A stretch of DNA of 6,579 nucleotides from Spirochaetaceae bacterium (GTDB taxonomy: Bacteria > Spirochaetota > Spirochaetia > Treponematales > Treponemataceae), in assembly GCA_031290725.1 (NCBI GenBank), contig JAITMZ010000073.1, positions 1-6,579 on the forward strand, written 5' to 3'. The position numbers were made by a program, and so were the translations under genes. The notes beneath the pieces were generated by a model. The model did not search any database. It was not told the origin of the DNA and saw only the letters and a program-made list of their open reading frames with translations. How positions within the stretch are numbered: the stretch's first letter is position 1; every line of letters starts with the position of its first letter. This document shows, piece after piece, positions 1-4,766 of the stretch.

Positions 1-518
1 CTGTCCAAGGCGCGCACGGCCGCGGTATTGATGGTTCTGCTCCGGGCGGTTTCCCTTTCCAGTACCGCTGGGTCGGAAATGGCGGTAAGAGTGCGGCTGG
101 GATAAATCACAATCCGTGAAAAACCCTCCGCCCAAACCCGGATAGCGGGATTCTCTTCATTTAGTTTCATGCCAGCCATGGAAACGATCCGTCTGGACAG
201 CGTGGGATCCACGGAAGCAAACTCCGTGTCCAGAAGATAACAGAGAATCGGCAGGTCCACGGTGCTGTAATGCTCCATGAGGATCAAGCCGTGTCGACCC
301 CGGTTCACCTGATCAAAAAAATTTTCAAAATGCCCGCGCCCCTCAAGCCGCGAGCCAGGAAGTAAATTGTCCGCCACCATCCTGTCTACAATTTTCCGGC
401 AGCCGGGATTCGCTTCCTGAAACACATTGGCGGCGGTAATAACGTCGCCGACCTGGGTGATATTCTCGAGCTCCTTTGCCAAATATCCGTATTTATCAAA
501 TAAAGACAATCCATCCAT
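1..518 (-). CDS. Glycerolipid acyltransferase (PlsC-like), 3'-partial
   Basis: Reading the minus strand from the ATG at 518 gives 172 open codons that run off the left edge, so the C-terminal part is missing. Residues 83-88 read HYSTVD, the HX4D catalytic motif I of glycerolipid acyltransferases (PlsC/LPLAT superfamily), inside the hydrophobic-flanked stretch LILMEHYSTVDLPILCYLL. The likely role is transfer of an acyl chain to a (lyso)glycerophosphate at the membrane during phospholipid synthesis. The later PlsC motifs, such as the one around the FPEGT-type sequence, would lie beyond the edge. An in-frame ATG at 539 would add seven residues (MCYTTHI), but its codons overlap the predicted -10 box, so I prefer 518. 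No Shine-Dalgarno precedes either start. The gene is transcribed divergently from the araC-type gene. The motif and its context are seen; the exact substrate is inferred. The style resembles Treponema homologues from memory only. Confidence 0.75.
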   Translation of the reverse strand, partial: MDGLSLFDKYGYLAKELENITQVGDVITAANVFQEANPGCRKIVDRMVADNLLPGSRLEGRGHFENFFDQVNRGRHGLILMEHYSTVDLPILCYLLDTEFASVDPTLSRRIVSMAGMKLNEENPAIRVWAEGFSRIVIYPSRTLTAISDPAVLERETARSRTINTAAVRALD

Positions 519-527
519 AATATGCGT

Positions 528-556
528 AGTATAGCACATTTTTAAAATAAAAGCAA
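528..556 (-). promoter_or_regulatory. Extended -10 promoter of the acyltransferase gene
   Basis: On the minus strand a -35 TTGCTT (551-556) is followed after 17 bp by a -10 TATACT (528-533) preceded by TG at the extended -10 position. The predicted transcription start, seven bases past the -10, is an A at 521, only three bases before the ATG at 518. The -35 is weak (3 of 6 matches), which fits reliance on the extended -10. Called by pattern only. Confidence 0.55.
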
Positions 557-568
557 GGAAAAGCCTTG
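554..568. promoter_or_regulatory. Dyad CAAGG-N5-CCTTG between divergent promoters (putative operator)
   Basis: A perfect 5-bp inverted repeat (554-558 and 564-568) is centred at 561 between the two divergent promoters. It overlaps three bases of each -35 box: minus-strand box 551-556, plus-strand box 566-571. A protein bound here could affect both genes. The arms are short and could arise by chance; the position is the argument. Confidence 0.4.
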
Positions 569-594
569 ACTTTTTTTCTATTTTAGAGTATTAT
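566..594 (+). promoter_or_regulatory. Sigma70-type promoter of the AraC-family gene
   Basis: TTGACT (566-571, 5 of 6 matches to TTGACA), a 17-bp spacer, then TATTAT (589-594, 5 of 6 matches to TATAAT). The predicted start is an A at about 601, giving a leader of about 69 nt that holds an inverted repeat and a good ribosome binding site. A TATACT at 592-597 overlaps the -10 but would need a 20-bp spacer. Confidence 0.6.
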
Positions 595-611
595 ACTAGC
601 AGTCATCTATG

Positions 612-647
612 AGACACTTCAAAAAACTGATATTTTTAGAAGTGTCT
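612..647 (+). promoter_or_regulatory. Inverted repeat in the araC-type leader (operator or RNA hairpin)
   Basis: AGACACTTC (612-620) is matched perfectly by GAAGTGTCT (639-647). After one A/A mismatch, five further A-T pairs (622-626 with 633-637) leave a 6-nt loop. It lies between the predicted transcription start and the ribosome binding site. No T-run follows, so it is not a standard terminator. It could be a protein-binding dyad, for example for autoregulation, or a leader hairpin that affects translation. Confidence 0.5.
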
Positions 648-669
648 TATAAAGGAAAGGTTTGCTGGT

Positions 670-1479
670 ATGGTACAGCCAAAATATCATCTTTCGCTGA
701 ACCGGGACACGGATTGGCGCATGAATAAACCTCATTTTCATGAGGATATCGAAATCCTTCTGTCGCTATCCTCGGGCGGTGAGTTTTTCATTGAAAATGA
801 ACTCTATCCCATTAACGAGAATTCCCTGTTTTTATTCAATGAGGTCACGATACACAAAAGTATCGCCCGATCCCCCTATGCGCGCTATGTGTTGCACATA
901 TCCTCTGAAACGCTCCGGTATTTTTCCACAAAGTACAGCGACATTTTGGGGTTTATTCGGAAAGCGCCGGTACGATGTACAGTGCTGGATAAAGCGCAGA
1001 CGGAAATTCTGGTGGGGAAGCTGAAGGAGCTTGACCGGCCCACGGAGACCGGTTTTTGTGCGGATATCCGTAAAACCATGCTTTTGGTCGATGTGGTTAC
1101 CTCTGTGATATCCGCCTTCTCCGTCACCGAGTCGGAAGAAAAGCTGCAAACTCCGGCGCTTTCCCAGGTCTCCCCCATACTGCACTATATTCAGACTAAC
1201 GTAAGCGCCCCGATTTCCCTGGATTCCCTGGCGGCTCGCTTTTTTATCAGCAAATACTATATGTGCCACCGCTTCAAAAACACCACGGGATTGACCATCA
1301 TGGACTACATCATCAATTGCCGCATCCTGAAGGCCCGTGAACTGCTTCGTCAGGGGTTCCGGGTACAGGAAGTGAGCGAACGGGTGGGATTTCGGAATAA
1401 CGCTCATTTTATCCGTACTTTTGGAGCGCTCACGGGAATTTCGCCCAAGCAATACGCGAAAAAGTATATCAATCTCTAA
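670..1479 (+). CDS. AraC-family transcriptional regulator
   Basis: A 269-residue cytoplasmic DNA-binding regulator. The N-terminal half looks like an AraC cupin sensing domain: residues 21-30 (PHFHEDIEIL) give the usual PHxH-type start of the beta barrel, followed by alternating strands to about residue 80. Residues 168-266 form the AraC/XylS domain with two helix-turn-helix motifs: the first at about 182-206 (SLDSLAARF to FKNTTG), the second at about 231-255, ending in the signature FIRTFGALTGISPKQY (247-262). The 269-residue length is normal for a two-domain member. The ATG is preceded by AGGAAAGG at 653-660, nine bases away. It is divergent from an acyltransferase gene with 151 bp between starts, an arrangement common for regulators that control themselves and their neighbour. 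The ligand and regulon cannot be read from the sequence; members with this domain order often respond to sugars or related small molecules. Family assignment is firm, function open. Confidence 0.93.
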   Translation: MVQPKYHLSLNRDTDWRMNKPHFHEDIEILLSLSSGGEFFIENELYPINENSLFLFNEVTIHKSIARSPYARYVLHISSETLRYFSTKYSDILGFIRKAPVRCTVLDKAQTEILVGKLKELDRPTETGFCADIRKTMLLVDVVTSVISAFSVTESEEKLQTPALSQVSPILHYIQTNVSAPISLDSLAARFFISKYYMCHRFKNTTGLTIMDYIINCRILKARELLRQGFRVQEVSERVGFRNNAHFIRTFGALTGISPKQYAKKYINL

Positions 1480-1490
1480 TACAGCCAAGC

Positions 1491-1603
1491 AGCAATTCGC
1501 AATTGAAGGCGTCAGTTTTTAGGGGGTAAACCACTAGTTTTTCTTTTCCTTATTTGACTTTTCCGACTTCGCGGTAAAATTTCTTCTTGAATTGCGAATT
1601 GCT
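1491..1603. repeat. 113-bp stretch bounded by a 14-bp perfect inverted repeat
   Basis: AGCAATTCGCAATT (1491-1504) recurs as its exact reverse complement at 1590-1603. After one mismatched base each arm continues with three more matching bases (1506-1508 and 1586-1588). Each arm contains a small palindrome (AATT-CGC-AATT). The arms bound 85 bp of AT-rich, non-coding sequence between the araC-type gene and purA. This could be a small MITE-like or dispersed palindromic element, or a large hairpin in the araC 3' region. I see no target-site duplication at the outer edges. GCC lies just outside each arm, offset by a 4-bp difference. Confidence 0.5.
1554..1580 (+). promoter_or_regulatory. Possible upstream promoter for purA
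   Basis: TTGACT (1554-1559) and TAAAAT (1575-1580) are each 5 of 6 matches to the sigma70 boxes, but the spacer is only 15 bp. A start near 1587 would give purA a leader of about 70 nt that includes the right arm of the inverted repeat. Weaker than the promoter at 1623-1651. Confidence 0.25.
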
Positions 1604-1622
1604 GGCAGTCACGAATGAGCGC

Positions 1623-1651
1623 TTGTCAGTTTTTTCCCTTTGTGTTATACT
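1623..1651 (+). promoter_or_regulatory. Extended -10 promoter abutting purA
   Basis: TTGTCA (1623-1628, 5 of 6), a 17-bp spacer, then TATACT (1646-1651, 5 of 6) with TG at the extended -10 position. Only six bases separate the -10 from the ATG at 1658, so the predicted first transcribed base is the A of the start codon. The stretch before the ATG is pyrimidine-rich with no Shine-Dalgarno, consistent with a leaderless message. Confidence 0.6.
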
Positions 1652-1657
1652 TTTTCC

Positions 1658-2881
1658 ATGAATATAGTAATTATCGGCGCCCAGTGGGGCGACGAAGGCA
1701 AGGGCAAAATCGTGGACTTTCTCGCCGGCGATGCGGAAGCAATCGTACGCTATGCCGGAGGAGCCAACGCAGGGCACACCATCGTGATCGACCGCAGGGA
1801 ATACGCCCTGCATCTGATTCCATCGGGGATTCTGTATCCGGGAAAACAGGTGTTTCTTGGGGGCGGCATGGTGATTGACCCGCAGGCCCTCTTTGAGGAA
1901 CTCAGGTTGCTGGAGGAACGGGGCATTGACTGGCAAGGACGGGTGTTTATCTCCGACCGGGCGCATTTGGTGCTGCCGCGCTACCGAAAAATCGACGTGG
2001 ACCGCGATGCTGTTCGGAAAAAGCCCATCGGCACCACCGGGCGGGGCATCGGGGTGGCCTACGCGCTGAAGAGCGAGCGGGTGGGCGTGCGTCTGGCAGA
2101 CTTGGACAACGGTGAAGCTCTGGGGAACCTGGAGACCGGGGATACCGCCTTTTTGGACCAATACCGGGACCGACTCCTGGCCATGAAGACCGACATGGCT
2201 GCGGAACTGTATCGCCTCCGGGGAAAGAACGTGCTCTTCGAGGGCGCCCAGGGAAGCCTCCTGGATATCGATTCCGGCACCTATCCCTACGTGTCTTCGG
2301 GGCTGTCCTCGGCGGCGGGGGCGGCGTCGGGGAGCGGCGTCGGGCCGCGGGCGCTGGACAAGGTGCTGGGGGTGTGCAAGGCCTACACCACCAGGGTGGG
2401 GAACGGTCCCCTGCCCACCGAATTTGACCAGAAAAGCCAGAGCGCCCTGTATCAGTTCGTGCGGGACACAGGCCGGGAATACGGCGTCACCACAGGCCGG
2501 GCCAGACGGTGCGGCAGTCTTGATCTGGTGGCTCTGCGCTACGCCTGCCGGGTAAACTCCCTGGACGCGCTGGTCCTCACGCATCTGGATGTTTACGACA
2601 CCCTGGATGAAGTGGAGGTTTGTGTGGCCTACGACATCGCCGGGAAACGGGTGACCGATTTCCCCGGGTCCATCGCCGATCTCACTGCGGCCAAGCCTGT
2701 GCTTCGAAAATTCCCCGGCTGGAAAACCCCTGTCACCGGTACGCACACTTTCAAAGAACTGCCCCAGGCCGCAAAGAATTATATCGAGTTTATCGAAGAA
2801 TTCACCGAAACGCCGGTAGATACGGTGTCTGTGGGCTATGAGCGCACCCAGACCATTGTACGGAATCAAATTTGGTCTTAA
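1658..2881 (+). CDS. purA: Adenylosuccinate synthetase
   Basis: Makes adenylosuccinate from IMP, aspartate and GTP, the first committed step from IMP to AMP, in the cytoplasm. The protein has 407 residues. Visible landmarks: GDEGKGK P-loop at 11-17 with catalytic Asp12; NAGHT at 37-41 with catalytic His40; GTTGRGIG at 125-132; Arg141, equivalent to the inter-subunit IMP-binding arginine; FEGAQG at 194-199; TRVGNGPLPTE at 245-255; the aspartate-loop TTGRARR at 278-284; and the family C-terminal pattern VGYERTQTI. The start is the ATG at 1658. An in-frame TTG at 1640 overlaps the -10 box and would add six residues before the family's normal N-terminus. Oddities: the usual TKLD guanine-recognition motif reads THLD (308-311); the TTGRxRRxGW-type tail has Ser287 instead of Trp; and the segment between Leu149 and Lys190 is about 20 residues shorter than in E. 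coli PurA. Identity is firm; these variations are judged from remembered E. coli sequence. Confidence 0.97.
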   Translation: MNIVIIGAQWGDEGKGKIVDFLAGDAEAIVRYAGGANAGHTIVIDRREYALHLIPSGILYPGKQVFLGGGMVIDPQALFEELRLLEERGIDWQGRVFISDRAHLVLPRYRKIDVDRDAVRKKPIGTTGRGIGVAYALKSERVGVRLADLDNGEALGNLETGDTAFLDQYRDRLLAMKTDMAAELYRLRGKNVLFEGAQGSLLDIDSGTYPYVSSGLSSAAGAASGSGVGPRALDKVLGVCKAYTTRVGNGPLPTEFDQKSQSALYQFVRDTGREYGVTTGRARRCGSLDLVALRYACRVNSLDALVLTHLDVYDTLDEVEVCVAYDIAGKRVTDFPGSIADLTAAKPVLRKFPGWKTPVTGTHTFKELPQAAKNYIEFIEEFTETPVDTVSVGYERTQTIVRNQIWS

Positions 2882-2952
2882 GCTGTCTACAAAAGTGTAA
2901 TGACAAGGCGTTTTTGTGCGCTAAAGTATACATCTTGAGAATAACATACCTC

Positions 2953-2980
2953 GCCGCAAGCAGCTTGGCATGTTTTTTTT
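2953..2980 (+). terminator. Weak candidate terminator of purA
   Basis: A small hairpin, CAAG-CAG-CTTG (2957-2967), which can be extended by two G-C pairs across a 2-nt bulge, is followed three bases later by eight T residues (2973-2980). The stem is short, so termination efficiency is doubtful. It is the only T-run with an adjacent stem after purA. Confidence 0.35.
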
Positions 2981-3000
2981 CGAGGAATCGGTCTCGGTTT

Positions 3001-3028
3001 TATACTCTTTTTTTGCCCCAAAAGGGGC
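3001..3028 (+). promoter_or_regulatory. Possible -10 box and leader hairpin of fabZ
   Basis: TATACT at 3001-3006 resembles the other -10 boxes in this window, but the 17-bp-upstream hexamer (2978-2983, TTTCGA) is a poor -35. A start near 3013 would give a leader of about 58 nt beginning with the hairpin GCCCC-AAAA-GGGGC (3015-3028). The T-run precedes the hairpin, so it is not a plus-strand terminator. The remaining intergenic sequence from 2882 holds nothing else I can name. Confidence 0.3.
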
Positions 3029-3070
3029 GGGGAGATATGAAACTCTTGCCGTGAATAAAAGGAGATTTAT

Positions 3071-3577
3071 ATGAAAAATATAAAAGACATGGGATCCCTG
3101 CTCCCTCACCGGAAGCCTTTTTTGTTTGTGGACGAAATTGTGAGCGCCAATGAGGCCGAAAGCGTATGCCTGAAAACTTTCCGGCATGACGAATTTTTTT
3201 TCCCCGGCCATTTTCCCGGCTATCCGGTGGTACCCGGCGTAATTTTGGTGGAGACCCTTGCCCAGGCCGGAGGCGCTTCTTTGGCGAGCCGTGGCATATT
3301 CGGTGCGGGGGCGCTCTTTTTTTTGGCCACGGTGGACAAGGTAAAGTTCCGCCGCCCGGTACGCCCCAGCGACACGGTACGTCTGGAGATTCGGAACCTT
3401 CGGGTTTCCCCACGGATGATCAAGCAGGCGGGAACTGCCTTCGTGGGTGACGAAATCGCCGCAGAAGCCGAGTGGATGTGCCTTGTCGGTACCGTAGGTG
3501 CGAGCGAGGCAGCGTATAAAACTCTAATGCAAGTCAAACCAGTAGGTTTGAATGAGTTTGCTGCGCAAACTCTTTGA
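3071..3577 (+). CDS. fabZ: 3-hydroxyacyl-ACP dehydratase, FabZ type
   Basis: Dehydrates (3R)-hydroxyacyl-ACP to trans-2-enoyl-ACP in the elongation cycle of type II fatty acid synthesis. The 168-residue hotdog-fold protein shows the family pattern in order: LLPHRKPFLFVDEI (10-23), FFFPGHFPGYPVVPGV (42-57) with catalytic His47, and the central helix VETLAQAGG (60-68) with catalytic Glu61. VDKVKFRRPVRPSDTVRLE (88-106) and AEAEWMC (131-137) follow, as in FabZ. FabA is unlikely: it is longer and has Asp rather than Glu in the helix. The ATG is set by AAAAGGAG ending at 3064, six bases upstream. The usual FabZ ends soon after the AEAxxMC strand; here about 30 residues follow, partly encoded by two strong hairpins. 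It stands alone on the plus strand, convergent with the etf operon, not inside a fab cluster. A sibling hotdog dehydratase for another acyl carrier substrate is possible but less likely. Confidence 0.9.
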   Translation: MKNIKDMGSLLPHRKPFLFVDEIVSANEAESVCLKTFRHDEFFFPGHFPGYPVVPGVILVETLAQAGGASLASRGIFGAGALFFLATVDKVKFRRPVRPSDTVRLEIRNLRVSPRMIKQAGTAFVGDEIAAEAEWMCLVGTVGASEAAYKTLMQVKPVGLNEFAAQTL

Positions 3578-3578
3578 C
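3533..3578 (+). repeat. Two tandem hairpins over the fabZ 3' end
   Basis: TCAAACC-AGTA-GGTTTGA (3534-3551) is a perfect 7-bp hairpin. GAGTTTGC-TGC-GCAAACTC (3554-3572) is a perfect 8-bp hairpin. GTCAAA (3533-3538) and TTTGAC (3573-3578) flank the pair as a further inverted repeat. All of it lies in the last 15 codons and stop of fabZ. No T-run follows directly, so this is more like a REP-type palindromic element or an mRNA 3' stabiliser than a terminator. Confidence 0.55.
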
Positions 3579-3604
3579 AAACGCCTCCCTTTCTGCGCCT
3601 CCGC

Positions 3605-3624
3605 CCCTCCGTGTGAGGGTTTTT
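3605..3624 (+). terminator. Intrinsic terminator of fabZ
   Basis: CCCTC (3605-3609) and GAGGG (3615-3619) form a 5-bp GC-rich stem with a 5-nt loop, followed at once by five T residues (3620-3624). It lies 28 bases past the fabZ stop. A further C4/G6 run follows at 3625-3634. Confidence 0.55.
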
Positions 3625-3637
3625 CCCCGGGGGGAGC

Positions 3638-3668
3638 AAAAAAGGCCCACACACTGCTTGTGGGGGCC
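3638..3668 (-). terminator. Strong intrinsic terminator of the etf operon
   Basis: On the minus strand a 10-bp stem (3659-3668 with 3644-3653, one A/G mismatch, GC-rich, 5-nt loop) is followed by six T residues (complement of 3638-3643). It lies about 20 bases past the etfA stop. With the fabZ terminator it separates the two convergent units. Confidence 0.85.
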
Positions 3669-3689
3669 TTCGGTTTCGGCGATATGACC

Positions 3690-4751
3690 TTACTTGGCTT
3701 TTTCCGCCATGATTGACTTAATCTCTTTGGTCAGCAGCGGCACCACCTTGAACAAATCGCCCACCACCCCATAGTCCGCCACCTGAAAGATGGGCGCGTC
3801 GGGATTCTTGTTGATGGCAATGATAATGTCCGATTCTTCCATGCCCGCAAGGTGCTGGATGGCGCCGGAAATACCGCAGGCAAAATACACGTGGGGCCGC
3901 ACGGTCTTTCCGGTCTGCCCCACCTGCCGGTCTTTGGGCTGCCAACCCGCGTCAACCGCGGCGCGGCTGGCTGAAATGGTAGCGTTAGGGAAGCAGGATG
4001 CAAAATCCTCCAAAATACGATAGTCGGACCCGCCCATCCCGCGCCCGCCGGACACCAGTATTTTGGCGTCCGAGATATCCATGCGGGTGGATTTTTTCAT
4101 GATAGTATCCAGAATCTTCACCGCGTCGGCCTTTGCTTTGAGGCCCTCCACAGAGAACTTCTCGATTTTTGCCTTGGCTCCCGCCTTTTTCTCCACCAAA
4201 CGCATCACGCCGGGACGAACCGTGGCGATCTGCGGCCTATGGTCTGGGCTGCGGATGGTGGCCATCACATTGCCGCCAAAAGCCGGGCGGGTCATGCGGA
4301 GAAGCACCTGATCGCCGTACTTGTCCCCGGGTTCGGGGTTTGCGGGGTCCTGGATTTCCAGCTTGGTACAATCCGCCACCAAACCGGTCCCGATGCGCGC
4401 CGAAACGCGGGGGGCCATATCACGGCCGATGGCGCTGGCACCGAAGAGCATGATCTCAGGCTTTTTCGCCTGCAGCACCTTCACCATGGCTGCGGCGTAA
4501 GGTTCGGTCTTGTAGACTTCCAGCGCGGGGTCGTCCACCACAATCACGCTGTCCGCGCCGTATTCCGCCAGACGGTCCGCCAGGGACTCCACCTTGTAGC
4601 CCAAAAGCACGGCGGTCACGGTCTTGTCTGCCAGACGTTCCGCCAGGCGCCGCCCTTCGCTCACCAGTTCGTAGGCAACTGCGGCGATCTTATTGTCAAC
4701 CTGCTGGGCGAAAACGAATACGCCCTTGTAATCAGCTTTGTTGATATTCAT
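3690..4751 (-). CDS. etfA: Electron transfer flavoprotein, alpha subunit
   Basis: Alpha subunit of the heterodimeric FAD protein that exchanges electrons with acyl-CoA dehydrogenase, in the cytoplasm. The protein has 353 residues from the preferred start. The N-terminal domain (about 10-185) is the Etf Rossmann-like part. The C-terminal FAD domain shows SGGRGMG (234-240), SASRAAVDAGW (260-270), QVGQTGKTVRP (276-286), GISGAIQHLAGM (293-304), AINKNPDAPIFQVADYGVVGDL (312-333). The start is chosen by the ribosome binding site: GGAAGGAG ends directly against the ATG at 4757, too close for use, while the next in-frame ATG at 4751 has six bases of spacing. The longer form would add two residues (MN). 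No ferredoxin domain is fused at the N-terminus. It follows etfB by 15 bases and is the last gene of the operon, before a strong terminator. The complete set of FAD motifs makes identity firm; the physiological direction of electron flow is inferred. Confidence 0.96.
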   Translation of the reverse strand: MNINKADYKGVFVFAQQVDNKIAAVAYELVSEGRRLAERLADKTVTAVLLGYKVESLADRLAEYGADSVIVVDDPALEVYKTEPYAAAMVKVLQAKKPEIMLFGASAIGRDMAPRVSARIGTGLVADCTKLEIQDPANPEPGDKYGDQVLLRMTRPAFGGNVMATIRSPDHRPQIATVRPGVMRLVEKKAGAKAKIEKFSVEGLKAKADAVKILDTIMKKSTRMDISDAKILVSGGRGMGGSDYRILEDFASCFPNATISASRAAVDAGWQPKDRQVGQTGKTVRPHVYFACGISGAIQHLAGMEESDIIIAINKNPDAPIFQVADYGVVGDLFKVVPLLTKEIKSIMAEKAK

Positions 4752-4757
4752 ATTCAT

Positions 4758-4765
4758 CTCCTTCC
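4758..4765 (-). promoter_or_regulatory. etfA ribosome binding site that decides the start
   Basis: Minus-strand GGAAGGAG (4765 down to 4758) touches the ATG at 4755-4757 and lies six bases before the ATG at 4749-4751. Normal Shine-Dalgarno spacing favours the second ATG. The site begins just past the etfB stop codon (4767-4769), so the two genes are probably translationally coupled. Confidence 0.65.
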
Positions 4766-4766
4766 G

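Noticed and set aside
832..1488. A 218-codon minus-strand frame opposite the AraC-type gene
   Set aside because: Antisense to a gene with full AraC signatures and a good ribosome binding site; no family resemblance of its own.
1640..1657. TTG start six codons upstream of the purA ATG
   Set aside because: The codons overlap the predicted -10 box, no Shine-Dalgarno precedes them, and the family N-terminus fits the ATG at 1658.
1550..2869. A 439-codon open frame on the minus strand opposite purA
   Set aside because: It lies almost wholly antisense to a clearly identified purA, is rich in His, Arg, Gly and Pro as expected of an antisense shadow in GC-rich DNA, and shows no recognisable domain or ribosome binding site.
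2889..2917. ACAAAA/TTTTGT pairing just after purA as a terminator
   Set aside because: Six A-T-rich pairs across a 17-base loop with no T-run after the stem; too weak to call.
3011..3028. T-run plus GCCCC-AAAA-GGGGC as a terminator
   Set aside because: On the plus strand the T-run comes before the stem, not after it. On the minus strand the T-run becomes an A-run after the stem. Neither gives an intrinsic terminator.
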